From Lentzea terrae (lineage in GTDB: Bacteria > Actinomycetota > Actinomycetes > Mycobacteriales > Pseudonocardiaceae), in the NCBI RefSeq assembly GCF_003265345.1, contig NZ_QFWW01000029.1, positions 98,448 through 162,447 on the forward strand: a stretch of DNA of 64,000 nt. The letters are read 5' to 3'. Below the pieces are notes generated by a model. It saw only the letters and a program-made list of their open reading frames with translations, did not search any database and had not been told where the DNA came from. The position numbers were made by a program, and so were the translations under genes. Shown piece by piece: positions 8,214-16,277 of this stretch (positions within the stretch are counted from its first letter, which is position 1; each line of letters begins with the position of its first letter).

Positions 8214-8720
8214 TCATCCTTCGCAAAGGCCGCTCTTCGTCGTCCCCTCCACGGAGATCCGCACGTGGCCCGGTCGCAGTTCGCCGAGCACACAGGCCTG
8301 CGGGACGGTGATCACGAACGCCACGCCGGTGATCGACTCGTCGACGCGGAACACCCTGGCGTTGTGACGTGCAAGCGCTTTCCGCGTGGTGTCCACGGAG
8401 AAGTCGCCGGACGCACACACCCGCTCCAGCTCGGGCCGGACCTCGGCGGCGACCCCTGCTCCGGCGAGGTTTCCCTCTGGCGACAACGGTTCACGCGCCA
8501 CCCGTGGGATCATCGGAGCAGGTATCGCCTGCACGGTCGCGGGGTTCGGTGTGCAGGACTTCGGCGCCAGGCTCGTCCGCGCCGGCGGCCTTACGACCTC
8601 CGCGGCGTGCAGCGACATGGTCACTGGCGGTGTCACCAACGGCGGCTGAGGCGCCACCTCGGTCCCACCACACCCCGCACAGAACAGCACACCGGCCAGC
8701 ACACCCAGTTTTCGCGCCAT
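8214..8720 (-). CDS. Small lipoprotein of unknown function
   Basis: A 168-residue protein beginning MARKLGVLAGVLFCAGC, a signal peptide with a CAGC lipobox, followed by a proline-rich linker (APQPPLVTPPVT). The body contains paired cysteines and ends in a beta-rich segment (VAFVITVPQACVLGELRPG). No known family is recognised. It begins nine bases after the stop of the MFS gene and precedes the serine hydrolase on the same strand, so these three probably share a transcript. It should sit on the outer face of the membrane. Confidence 0.7.
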   Translation of the reverse strand: MARKLGVLAGVLFCAGCGGTEVAPQPPLVTPPVTMSLHAAEVVRPPARTSLAPKSCTPNPATVQAIPAPMIPRVAREPLSPEGNLAGAGVAAEVRPELERVCASGDFSVDTTRKALARHNARVFRVDESITGVAFVITVPQACVLGELRPGHVRISVEGTTKSGLCEG

Positions 8721-8729
8721 GGAAGCAAC

Positions 8730-9959
8730 CTAGTGAACCGGCTGCGCCGACGGCGTGTTCTCCACCGATCGCACCGACCGCGAAGCCACCATGAACAGCG
8801 CCGCGGCCACGGGAACCACCGCGCAGCCGAGCAGAGTCGCGGTGATCCCCGCAGCGTTCGACACCGGCCCGACGACGAGCTGGGCCAGCGGAATCGCCGC
8901 GATCGAGCCGAGCATGTCGTAGGAGTAGACCCGCGCGAGCCGGTCCGCCGGCACGTGGTGCTGCAGCGAGGTCTCCCAGGCCACGCCGAACTGGTCCATG
9001 CACACCCCGCAGACGAACGCGGCGACCATCAGCAACCAGGGCGACGGGTGCAGCGCGAGCGCCAGCGGCAGCCCCGCGAACCCCGCCGTGCACACGACGC
9101 CGAACAACAGCAGGCGCCGCACGCGGATCCGCATCGCGATGAACGCGCCGGCGACCATGCCCGCGGTCTGCGCGGCCAGCACGAGTCCCCACGTCTCGCG
9201 CCCGATGACGGTGTCCGCGATGACCGGGCCGAGGACCATCGTGCCGCCCGCGTAGGCGGCGTTGACGAAGAAGAAGGCCACGACCACGACCCAGATCCAG
9301 GTCCGCGAGGCGAACTCCGTCCAGCCGATCCGCAGCTCGGACCACAGGCCCGGCTTGTGCTCGGCGGCGACCTTGGAGGCCGGTACGCGCACGAACGAGA
9401 AGGCCAGACCGGCCAGGCCGAACGACAGCGCGTCCACCGCGAGTCCCCAGCCCGGTCCGGTGAACGCGATCAGCAGGCCGCCCAGCGACGAGCCCGCGAT
9501 CATCGAGGAGTTCAACGCGAGGCGCAGCAACGCGTTCGCCCGCTGCCGCAGCTCGGCGGGCACCGTCTGCGGCACCAGCGCGGCCGAGGCGGGGAACGAG
9601 AAGGCGCTCGACATGCCGTTGACCGCCGCCAGCACCACGAACGCCGGGATGGACACCGAGCCGGTCAGCACCAGAACGGCCAGCAGCCCCTGGCTCGCGG
9701 CCGACACGGTGGACGATCCCACCAGCACGTACTGCCGGGGCAGACGGTCCGCGACGACGCCGCCCCACAGCAGGAACACCACGTTGGCGATCGAGCGCGA
9801 CGCCACGACGACACCGAGGATGGTGACCGACGTCGTCACGTCCCGCACGGCGAACACGAGCGCGATCTGCGCCATCGCGCTGCCCGCCATGGTCGTGGCA
9901 CGGGCTGTGAGCAGCCAACGAAAAGCAGGATGCGCCAATGGCGCGAACGTTCCCCCCAT
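8730..9959 (-). CDS. MFS transporter (EntS/MFS_3-like)
   Basis: A membrane protein of about 409 residues with twelve predicted helices. The opening MGGTFAPLAHPAFRWLLTAR and the loop-2 region WGGVVADRLPRQ match the major-facilitator group that includes enterobactin exporters and many small-molecule exporters in actinomycetes. It probably uses proton-motive force to export a small molecule; the substrate is unknown. The start at 9959 is chosen for the family-typical N-terminus; another ATG lies three codons earlier. It heads a likely transcript with the lipoprotein gene that follows nine bases later. Confidence 0.87.
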   Translation of the reverse strand: MGGTFAPLAHPAFRWLLTARATTMAGSAMAQIALVFAVRDVTTSVTILGVVVASRSIANVVFLLWGGVVADRLPRQYVLVGSSTVSAASQGLLAVLVLTGSVSIPAFVVLAAVNGMSSAFSFPASAALVPQTVPAELRQRANALLRLALNSSMIAGSSLGGLLIAFTGPGWGLAVDALSFGLAGLAFSFVRVPASKVAAEHKPGLWSELRIGWTEFASRTWIWVVVVAFFFVNAAYAGGTMVLGPVIADTVIGRETWGLVLAAQTAGMVAGAFIAMRIRVRRLLLFGVVCTAGFAGLPLALALHPSPWLLMVAAFVCGVCMDQFGVAWETSLQHHVPADRLARVYSYDMLGSIAAIPLAQLVVGPVSNAAGITATLLGCAVVPVAAALFMVASRSVRSVENTPSAQPVH

Positions 9960-9978
9960 GAATCGCAACGTACCGCAA

Positions 9979-10015
9979 CGGGAGCCGCCCGATCTGGGGG
10001 ATCGAGCGGCTCCCG
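9979..10015 (-). terminator. Hairpin downstream of the DoxX-like gene
   Basis: A ten-base perfect stem (CGGGAGCCGC / GCGGCTCCCG) around a 17-base loop that itself contains GATC-based pairing, directly after the stop codon of the DoxX-like gene. A second short stem (ATCGCACCC / GGGTGCGAT) lies just inside the end of that gene. Together they form a probable transcription end between two same-strand genes. Confidence 0.6.
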
Positions 10016-10017
10016 CG

Positions 10018-10479
10018 CTATCGCACCCTCGGGTGCGATGAGGCGATGACCACCGCGGCGGCGACGGTCACCAGGTTCTTCAGGATGTACTGCGCTTCGA
10101 AGGACGCCTGCAGCGGACCGGCCCACATCTCACCGGGGAACAACACCAGCGGTGTCGACACCAGCACGACGTGGCCGATCAGCAGGACCGCGCACAACCG
10201 CGGTGCGCGGAAGCTCAGCAGCACCAGTGCGATCCCGATTTCGGTGATCGCGGCACTCACTCTCGCCAAATCCCCGTGGATGATCCCGAACGTCAGCGCG
10301 GAAACCGTGCGGTCGACGAGATCCTGGGCAGGGCTGCCACCGGGAAAGAGCTTCAGCACGCCGAACCAGAGGTACACGACCCCCAGTCCGATGCGAAGCA
10401 GTGGAATTCCCGCGTCACTCGCGAACCGGGTGACCCGCTTCTCCATGCTTTCGCGGCGTGTGGTTTCTGGACGCAACAT
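10018..10479 (-). CDS. DoxX-like integral membrane protein
   Basis: A 153-residue protein with four hydrophobic helices and the motif LRIGLGVVYLWFGVLKLFPG near residues 27-46. This is the hallmark of the DoxX/YkgB-like family of small membrane proteins linked to quinone or redox functions. The ATG at 10479 has a GGGAGA site five bases before it; an internal ATG at 10446 is an alternative. A large hairpin separates it from the haem peroxidase gene upstream. The biochemical role of most family members is unproven. Confidence 0.78.
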   Translation of the reverse strand: MLRPETTRRESMEKRVTRFASDAGIPLLRIGLGVVYLWFGVLKLFPGGSPAQDLVDRTVSALTFGIIHGDLARVSAAITEIGIALVLLSFRAPRLCAVLLIGHVVLVSTPLVLFPGEMWAGPLQASFEAQYILKNLVTVAAAVVIASSHPRVR

Positions 10480-10489
10480 CGATCTCCCT

Positions 10490-10525
10490 CTCCTGTCTGG
10501 CTGCCACCACCCAGCCAGACAGGAG
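10490..10525 (-). terminator. Strong hairpin between peroxidase and DoxX-like genes
   Basis: A perfect 14-base stem (CTCCTGTCTGGCTG / CAGCCAGACAGGAG) with an eight-base loop, 12 bases after the peroxidase stop. On the minus strand it lies just ahead of the DoxX-like ribosome site. It could terminate the peroxidase transcript or act as an attenuator that lowers DoxX-like expression. Confidence 0.68.
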
Positions 10526-10537
10526 GGGCGAGAGAGA

Positions 10538-12223
10538 TCAGTTGCCGGGCGCCGGTTGCGGGTCGCCGAGCGGGTTCAGCAGGTCGGCCTTGCCCTCGAA
10601 GGCGAACAGCAGCAGGTCGACCATGCGGAACGTGCTGGAATCCGGGCCGAGCGTCGGCCGCCAGTACGGCGAGCGCACGATCGAGATGCGGCTGCCCTCG
10701 ATGGCCCGGTGGAACACCTCGGCGGTGAGCCGGCCGCCCACGGGACCCATCAGGCCGTTGTTGACCTCCGCCTCGCGCAGGACGTAGAACCACAACGGCG
10801 TCGCCTCGACCAGCTGCGCCTTCTGCTCCTCGGTCAGCGAGTCCAGGTTCGCGCCACCGTTGCCGACGAGGATCTGCTCGGCGGTGAGCGGCTCGACCCC
10901 GAACAGCTCCGCGATCTGCTGACCGGTGGCGAGCTCCATCATGTTCGCCCTGGTCAGGTTGCGGAACGCGAGGTTTCGCTGAATCTCCGGGAACTGCGTG
11001 CCGCGGCCGCCGAACGTGCCGGCCGGCAGCTGCCGCAACGGGTTCACCAGCAGCGAGTCGATCCGCTTGGTGACGTTGCCGCCGCCGAACTCCGCCGGGG
11101 GCACCAGGTCGTCCCGGTCCGCCTCGGTGAAGTCGAAGAGGCGGCGGAAGTCCGCGATCCAGTTGCTGGGCAACGTGAAGATGGTGCCCCTGTTCACGTC
11201 GTCCAGGTCCTCCGGCGCCTGCGAGCTCGGGTCGAAGTTGCCCGCGGTGCCGGTGAACACGAACAGCAGGAACAGCGTGCCGGGCACGAGCCCGATGCCG
11301 GGGACCGAGTTGAACACCCGGTTCCACTCGTACTGCTCGCGGATCATGCTGTGGCCGAGCCGGTAGGACGCGACCGAGAACTCGATCGGCATCGTCGGCG
11401 TGTTGTCGCGGCCGTAGTGCTTGCCGGGCACCTCGAAGAACTTGCGGCCGTTGGTGAAGACGTCGTCCACGATCGCCGGGTCGATGATCCGCGGCAGGAA
11501 GTCGGTCTTCAGCATCCACTGGTAGTGCCGCACCACGAGTTCCTTGGCGGCGCGGAACAGCCGGTCACCGGTGAGGCCGGTGAGCGCGAGCTCGTCGACC
11601 ACCCGGTTGTGGAACCGGATGAACGCCAGGTGCGTCTGGGCGATCACCAGGTTCTCGTCGTTGCGCGCGTCCGGGATCAACGGCGCGCGCCGTTCCGCCG
11701 GTGTGCCCGTGGTCCCACCGCGGCGCGGCAGGTCGAACCCCTCGAACGGAGGGAAGCCCGGCCCCACGTCCGTCGTGACGCCCATCTTGAGCTTCACGCC
11801 GTCCTCGGCGTAGAAGGCCTGGTCGTCCTTGTCGCGCGGGCCGCGGCCGTAGACCGAGTCGAGGTCGAGCGCCGGCGAGCGCCCCTGCATCAGCTCGTCC
11901 ACGTTGACGTCCTGGCCGAGCTGCGACTCGGTGCGGTCCATCGTCAGGTCGTGGTCGACGAACTGGCCTAGGTAGGTGAACCCCGCGGGGATCGCCGGGT
12001 TCTCCGAGTCGGGCTGCGCAACGGTCTCCGGCGTCATCGCCAGCGCAAGTGCTTCGCGCAACGCCTCGTCCGTCCGCGGGCCTTTCGGGCCGAGCCGGGA
12101 GAACCGGAACCTGCGCAACTCCTCCGCCGTGGAGGGCTGACGCGTGGTGGCCTCACCATTGTCGTCGAATTCCAGCACACCTTCGCCCACGACGAAGAAA
12201 CTGTCACGCACGTGCCTCTTCAT
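10538..12223 (-). CDS. Animal-type haem peroxidase
   Basis: A 561-residue member of the myeloperoxidase/cyclooxygenase-like superfamily. With the ATG at 12223 as residue 1, the distal His is in GQFVDHD (about 91), the catalytic Arg in IPDARNDEN (about 187) and the proximal His in YRLGHSMI (about 291). All the main haem-site residues are therefore present. The family oxidises halides, thiocyanate or organic substrates with hydrogen peroxide. There is no signal peptide, and the N-terminus is charged (MKRHVRDSFFVV), so a cytoplasmic location or non-classical export is possible. Bacterial members are uncommon and mostly uncharacterised. It is monocistronic, with a hairpin after it. Confidence 0.9.
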   Translation of the reverse strand: MKRHVRDSFFVVGEGVLEFDDNGEATTRQPSTAEELRRFRFSRLGPKGPRTDEALREALALAMTPETVAQPDSENPAIPAGFTYLGQFVDHDLTMDRTESQLGQDVNVDELMQGRSPALDLDSVYGRGPRDKDDQAFYAEDGVKLKMGVTTDVGPGFPPFEGFDLPRRGGTTGTPAERRAPLIPDARNDENLVIAQTHLAFIRFHNRVVDELALTGLTGDRLFRAAKELVVRHYQWMLKTDFLPRIIDPAIVDDVFTNGRKFFEVPGKHYGRDNTPTMPIEFSVASYRLGHSMIREQYEWNRVFNSVPGIGLVPGTLFLLFVFTGTAGNFDPSSQAPEDLDDVNRGTIFTLPSNWIADFRRLFDFTEADRDDLVPPAEFGGGNVTKRIDSLLVNPLRQLPAGTFGGRGTQFPEIQRNLAFRNLTRANMMELATGQQIAELFGVEPLTAEQILVGNGGANLDSLTEEQKAQLVEATPLWFYVLREAEVNNGLMGPVGGRLTAEVFHRAIEGSRISIVRSPYWRPTLGPDSSTFRMVDLLLFAFEGKADLLNPLGDPQPAPGN

Positions 12224-12548
12224 GTAATCCCCCTGTTTCCCCTCTTCCAGGCAACCTGTTCTCCCCAACAAGCACCTGCCCCACCGCCAAGTCTCCAGAC
12301 GGTCGAAAAAGTCGTCGAAGCTTTTGGCCAGAACCAAAACGTGGTAACACAGCGGATACGAGGTCGTCAGGAATCATTCCGATGATCGGTGGTGGACGCG
12401 CACGCCAGCTTTTAGATCTTCGATTCTGGCGGCGCGGGGGTCCCCTTTCGCCGCGCTGCGAGAGAACGCCGGCTGTGGTTGACTCGACAACTTGAAACCC
12501 GGTCAGCGGACCGCGTTTCGATCCGTGCTGCGCGGGTACCACTGCGGG
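12224..12548. other. Divergent intergenic region
   Basis: About 325 bases between the minus-strand peroxidase and the plus-strand STAS gene. Open frames here are continuations of shadows and show no family similarity. The right end holds the SigB-like promoter listed separately. I see no RNA gene, repeat or convincing promoter for the peroxidase. Confidence 0.6.
12515..12539 (+). promoter_or_regulatory. SigB/SigF-type stress promoter for the STAS gene
   Basis: GTTT (12515-12518) and GGGTAC (12534-12539) are separated by 15 bases, matching the actinomycete SigB/SigF-family consensus GTTT-N14-16-GGGTA(C/T). The predicted start of transcription is only a few bases from the ATG at 12549, so the message may be leaderless or nearly so. 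Control of an anti-sigma antagonist by a stress sigma factor would make biological sense. Confidence 0.6.
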
Positions 12549-12875
12549 ATGCTCGTTGTCACGGTCACCGAGTCGACGCCTGCCTCCACCACGCTCGTGG
12601 TCTCCGGCGAGCTCGACACCCCCGGCGCGGAACGACTGCTCGCCAGGCTCGACCGCCTCCTCGGCCAGGGCCACCGCTCCGTCGTCCTGGACCTGTCCGC
12701 CGTCACCTTCTGCGACTCCAGCGGGATCAGCGCTCTCGTGCGCGGACATGCCCGCGCTTCCGCGGCTGCGGGGCGGTTGCGGTTGTCGGCCGCGTCTCCC
12801 CAGGTGACTCGGGTGCTCGAAGTGTCCGGGCTGGCGCGCATGCTCGGCCTTCAGTCCACAGTGGTCACACCGTGA
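12549..12875 (+). CDS. STAS-domain anti-sigma factor antagonist
   Basis: A 108-residue single STAS domain. The conserved phosphorylation loop CDSSGISAL (about residues 56-64) contains the serines normally phosphorylated by an RsbW-like kinase. When dephosphorylated, such proteins bind the anti-sigma factor and free a SigB/SigF-type sigma factor. The ATG at 12549 is used because longer frames add no family sequence. No RsbW or sigma gene is adjacent, so the partner is encoded elsewhere. A SigB-like promoter lies immediately upstream. It overlaps the convergent oxidoreductase gene by 11 bases. Confidence 0.88.
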   Translation: MLVVTVTESTPASTTLVVSGELDTPGAERLLARLDRLLGQGHRSVVLDLSAVTFCDSSGISALVRGHARASAAAGRLRLSAASPQVTRVLEVSGLARMLGLQSTVVTP

Positions 12876-13821
12876 CGACGAGCTTGCCGGTGGTGTGCTT
12901 GCGAACGAAGTCGGCACACGCCTGTGGGCCCTCGTCGAGGGAGTAGCGGCGGCTGATCGTCGCGGGCAGCGCACCGCTCGCGGCCGCTTCGGCGACTTCG
13001 CGCATGCCGCCCAGTGCGCCGTCGAGGTCCAGCACGAACTTCACGTCGATGTCGTGCCGGTTCTGCTGGGGCAGCGGGTAGGTGATGGTCAGGAGCTGAC
13101 CGCCGGGACGGACGGCGGCCGCGATCGTGGCCAGCTGATCATCGGGCACCGCGAGGTTGAACGCCGCGTCCACGCCGTCCGGGTAGGTGTCGGTGTAACC
13201 GATGGTGTCCGCGGCACCGAGGTCGTGCAGCAGGCCGGCGTCCTCGGCGGTGGCCGTGGCGATGACGGTGACGCCCGCCGCGGCGAGCAACGGGACCAGC
13301 GCGGTGCCGACGCCTCCGGTCGCGCCGACGACCAGCGCCGTGCCGCCCGCTTTCGGTTGCGCGGTCAGGATCAGCGCTCGCGCGGTCAGACCCGTCGTCG
13401 CCAGCGCGGCCGCGTCCGCGACGCTCAGGTTCGGTGGGCGGTGCGCCAGCAACGGTGTGTCGGCCTCGAAAACCGCGTACTCGGCCAGCGATCCGGTGCT
13501 CAGCGACGGCCTCGTCGCGCCGGCCATCGCCCTGAGCACGCGCGGCACCGCCTGTCCGAAGATCTCGTCGCCTGCCCGGAACGCGGTGACGCCGGGGCCG
13601 GTTTCGACGACCGTGCCGGCGAAGTCGTTGCCGGGCACGTGCGGGAAGTCGAGTGGCGTGACGTCCCGGTACGCGCCACTGGGCAGGACCACGTCGGCCG
13701 GGTTGATCGAGGCCGCGGCGATGCGCACCAGGAGCTGACCCGGCCCCGGGCTGGGCACCGGCACGTTCCCGACCACGTAGTTCTCCGGCGGGCCGTAGTC
13801 GGTCGCGAGGACTGCCTTCAT
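12865..13821 (-). CDS. Zinc-free medium-chain dehydrogenase / quinone oxidoreductase
   Basis: A 318-residue MDR protein of the NADPH:quinone oxidoreductase type. MKAVLATDYGPP opens the GroES-like domain, INPADVVLPSGAY and HVPGNDFAGTVVETG follow, and ALVVGATGGVGTALV (about residues 145-160) is the NADPH-binding motif. The cysteine ligands of zinc alcohol dehydrogenases are absent. It probably reduces quinones or enones and is likely inducible. It faces a TetR gene across two GACC-N4-GGTC palindromes, so the TetR protein is the obvious repressor. A start five codons earlier (13836) would overlap one operator. Confidence 0.87.
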   Translation of the reverse strand: MKAVLATDYGPPENYVVGNVPVPSPGPGQLLVRIAAASINPADVVLPSGAYRDVTPLDFPHVPGNDFAGTVVETGPGVTAFRAGDEIFGQAVPRVLRAMAGATRPSLSTGSLAEYAVFEADTPLLAHRPPNLSVADAAALATTGLTARALILTAQPKAGGTALVVGATGGVGTALVPLLAAAGVTVIATATAEDAGLLHDLGAADTIGYTDTYPDGVDAAFNLAVPDDQLATIAAAVRPGGQLLTITYPLPQQNRHDIDVKFVLDLDGALGGMREVAEAAASGALPATISRRYSLDEGPQACADFVRKHTTGKLVVTV

Positions 13822-13830
13822 GCTTAAACG

Positions 13831-13869
13831 GACCATGTGGTCACTTTAGGAAAAGCGGACCACACGGTC
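13831..13869. promoter_or_regulatory. Paired palindromic operators between oxidoreductase and TetR genes
   Basis: Two GACC-N4-GGTC palindromes, GACCATGTGGTC (13831-13842) and GACCACACGGTC (13858-13869), lie 27 bases apart centre to centre between the divergent genes. Paired inverted repeats in this position are the usual arrangement for a TetR repressor controlling itself and its neighbour. Confidence 0.6.
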
Positions 13870-13888
13870 AACTTGTTAACCTGGTGCC

Positions 13889-14455
13889 GTGTCTTTGCGC
13901 GCCGACGCGGTTCGGAACCGTTCACTGCTGCTCGCAGCCGCCGTCGAGGAGTTCGCGGAGAACGGGGTGGACGCGCCGGTCGCGGCGATCGCGCGCAGGG
14001 CAGGGCTGGGGAAGGGCACGGTGTTCCGCCACTTCCCCACCAAGGACGACCTGGTCGCGGCCATCGTGCTGGACCGCGTCACGCGGCTGACCGCGCTGGC
14101 CACCGAACTGTCCACCGCCGCCGACGCGGGCGCCGCGCTGCTGGAGTTCATGAGGTTCGCCGCCCGGCAACGGCAACAGCTCGACCTGTCGTTCCTGTCC
14201 GGCGACCTGGGCGCCGACGTGAGCTCGGCGCAGGAACAGATGACGCAGGCCATCACCGCACTGGTCGACCGGGCGCGCGTTGAGGGCGCGCTGCGGCCCG
14301 ACGTCACCGGCACCGACGTGATGTTGCTGATGTGCGTGCCCAACGACGTGGTCAAGCACCTGCCGGACGCGCGGCCCGAGCTGTGGGAGCGCTACCTCGC
14401 GATCCTGTTCGACGGACTGCGCCCGGAAGGCGCCCACCCGCTGCCGCCGTTCTGA
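13889..14455 (+). CDS. TetR-family transcriptional regulator
   Basis: A 188-residue regulator with a GTG start. The N-terminal HTH (RSLLLAAAVEEFAENGVDAP, then LGKGTVFRHFPTKDDLVAAI) is typical of TetR proteins. The C-terminal region is a variable ligand-binding helical domain. It is transcribed away from the quinone oxidoreductase gene and probably represses it and itself through the two GACC-N4-GGTC sites. It ends five bases before the convergent chorismate mutase gene. The inducer is unknown; the context suggests a quinone or other electrophile. Confidence 0.9.
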   Translation: MSLRADAVRNRSLLLAAAVEEFAENGVDAPVAAIARRAGLGKGTVFRHFPTKDDLVAAIVLDRVTRLTALATELSTAADAGAALLEFMRFAARQRQQLDLSFLSGDLGADVSSAQEQMTQAITALVDRARVEGALRPDVTGTDVMLLMCVPNDVVKHLPDARPELWERYLAILFDGLRPEGAHPLPPF

Positions 14456-14459
14456 GCGT

Positions 14460-14999
14460 CTACTCCGAACACACCGTCCGCATCGCCTCGGCCAACGCGT
14501 TCTCGTGCAACCGGTCGAGGTGGTGCAGCACCACCGCGGACCGTTCCGCGATCGTCGCGTGGATCTCGCACTTGAGCGTGGGCTTGCGGAGCCGTTCGGT
14601 GTCCTTGAGTTCGGCGAGGATCTCGGTGGTGAGGCGGTCCAGGATCGGGCGGACCTCCGTGCCGAGATCAGGACGGCGCTGCGGAACTTCCTCCGGGTGC
14701 TCGGTCCAGCGCGCGTAAAGACCGCGCTGCACCAGCTTGTTCGCCTCGATCTGGGCGCGGAAGAACCGCGCCGCGTTCTCGGGGTTGAGGCCGAGCGCGG
14801 TGGCTTTGGTGCGCACCGTGTCCAGCACCTGCTGCTCGCGCGCGGGGTCGTCGATGGGCTGGGTCGTGCCGAACTTCGCCGCTGCCACCAGGTCCGCCAC
14901 CTGCACGCGCTCGACGGCCAGGTCGGTGAGCTCACCGAGCGGGCCGACGGACGTGAGCGACGACGCGGCGAGGGTGAGGGCGACCGCCAGGATCTTCAC
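14460..14999 (-). CDS. Secreted chorismate mutase (AroQ-gamma class)
   Basis: A 179-residue protein with a signal peptide starting at a GTG (KILAVALTLAASSLTSVG) and an all-helical chorismate mutase domain. LTDLAVERVQVADLVAAAKF, QPIDDPAREQQVLDTV and FFRAQIEANKLVQRGLYARW match the exported AroQ-gamma enzymes such as that of Mycobacterium tuberculosis (Rv1885c). It converts chorismate to prephenate outside the cytoplasm, where no aromatic biosynthesis is known, so its role is unclear. The open frame continues upstream without family similarity. The start is 28 bases from the divergent S4 gene. Confidence 0.92.
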   Translation of the reverse strand: MKILAVALTLAASSLTSVGPLGELTDLAVERVQVADLVAAAKFGTTQPIDDPAREQQVLDTVRTKATALGLNPENAARFFRAQIEANKLVQRGLYARWTEHPEEVPQRRPDLGTEVRPILDRLTTEILAELKDTERLRKPTLKCEIHATIAERSAVVLHHLDRLHENALAEAMRTVCSE

Positions 15000-15027
15000 G
15001 ATCTGAAGAGGGTGCCATGATGGCGGG

Positions 15028-15384
15028 GTGGAGTCCACGCGCATCGACCGTTGGCTGTGGGCGGTCCGGCTGACCAAGACCCGCCCGGACGCCGCCCAGG
15101 CGTGCCGTGGCGGCCACGTGCGCATCAACGACAAGCCGGCGAAGCCCTCGACGACCGTCGTGCCCGGTGACCAGGTGCGGGCGCGGGTCGGCGACAAGAC
15201 GCGGATCGTCGAGGTCGTCCGGGTGATCCAGAAGCGGGTGGGCGCAGCGGACGCGGCCACGTGCTTCATCGACCGCACTCCCCCGCCACCGCCGGACATT
15301 CCCATCGCGCGGCGGGACCGGGGTGCCGGGCGGCCGACCAAGCGGGAGCGGCGCGTGCTGGACCAGTTCCGGGCGCAGAACTAG
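15028..15384 (+). CDS. S4-domain RNA-binding protein (Hsp15-like)
   Basis: A 118-residue protein. The S4 fold is at residues 4-65 (RIDRWLWAVRLTKTRPDAAQ, GGHVRINDKPAKPST, VVPGDQVRARVG), followed by a basic proline-rich tail. It resembles Hsp15/HslR, which in E. coli binds stalled 50S subunits carrying a nascent chain and recycles them. The GTG start at 15028 gives the family N-terminus. It overlaps the convergent sirtuin gene by four bases and is not part of an operon. Confidence 0.86.
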   Translation: MESTRIDRWLWAVRLTKTRPDAAQACRGGHVRINDKPAKPSTTVVPGDQVRARVGDKTRIVEVVRVIQKRVGAADAATCFIDRTPPPPPDIPIARRDRGAGRPTKRERRVLDQFRAQN

Positions 15385-16250
15385 CCGAGAACGACGTCCG
15401 CCAGCTCCGTGAGCGATTTCCCCAGCGGCAGGTCGACGCGCAACGAGGCGAACTGGTCACCACGCGTCTCACCGCGGTTGATGATCACGACCGGGATGCC
15501 CGCCGCTGCCGCGCGGCGCACGAACCGCAGGCCGGACATCACCGTCAGCGAGGAGCCGAGAACGAGCAACGAACGGGCGTTGTCCACGAGCGAGTAGCAC
15601 TGCTCGACCCGCGGGCGCGGGACGTTCTCGCCGAAGAACACGACGTCGGGCTTGAGGACGCCGCCGCACTCCACGCAGCCGACGACCTCGAAGCCGCGCA
15701 CGGCCTCCTCCGGCAGGAACACGTCGCCGTCCGGGTTGATCTCGTCGGTGGTGGCGGCGAACGTCGGGTTCGCCTCGCGCAGCCGGCGGTCCAGGTCGAC
15801 GCGCGGCGACAGGAGCTTGCAGTCCAGGCAGATCACGCGGTCGAGGCCGCCGTGCAGCTCCACGACGTCCTGGCTGCCCGCGGCCTGGTGCAGGCCGTCG
15901 ACGTTCTGCGTGATGACGCCGGACAGCTTCGGCGACAGCCTGGTCACCGCGTGGTGGCCGGCGTTCGGGTGCGCGCGGGCGATGGTGCGCCAGCCGACGT
16001 GGCTGCGGGCCCAGTACCGCCGGCGGCCCGCGGCGCTCGTCGCGAACTCCTCGTAGGTCATCGGGGTGTGCTTGCGCAGGGAGCCGCCCTCGCCGCGGTA
16101 GTCCGGGATGCCGGACTCCGTGGACAGGCCCGCGCCGCTGAGCACCAGCACGCCGCCTTCGTCGACGATCGGCACGACGTCGGTGAGGGTGGAGGTGCGC
16201 GGCAGCGACGGGCCCGAGGACGACCAGCTCAGAGTAGGCCTTGTTCGCAC
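15381..16250 (-). CDS. Sir2-family NAD-dependent protein deacylase
   Basis: A 289-residue sirtuin. The NAD site GAGLSTESGIPDYR is at about residues 39-52 and the catalytic HGG in VVELHGGLDR at about 138. TQNVDGLHQAAG and four zinc cysteines (ICLDC and GCVECGG) are all present, so it should be active. It removes acyl groups from lysine using NAD. The first 20 residues are non-conserved and a shorter start is possible. It converges on the S4 gene and is separated from the glycoside hydrolase gene by 27 bases. Confidence 0.93.
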   Translation of the reverse strand: MRTRPTLSWSSSGPSLPRTSTLTDVVPIVDEGGVLVLSGAGLSTESGIPDYRGEGGSLRKHTPMTYEEFATSAAGRRRYWARSHVGWRTIARAHPNAGHHAVTRLSPKLSGVITQNVDGLHQAAGSQDVVELHGGLDRVICLDCKLLSPRVDLDRRLREANPTFAATTDEINPDGDVFLPEEAVRGFEVVGCVECGGVLKPDVVFFGENVPRPRVEQCYSLVDNARSLLVLGSSLTVMSGLRFVRRAAAAGIPVVIINRGETRGDQFASLRVDLPLGKSLTELADVVLG

Positions 16251-16277
16251 TTCACCAGCCTACGTACCAGCGGCAAG

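Noticed and set aside
6990..10049. A 1,019-codon open frame on the plus strand
   Set aside because: It is antisense to the serine hydrolase, lipoprotein and MFS genes, is Arg/His/Ala-rich without family motifs, and reflects GC-rich shadow coding.
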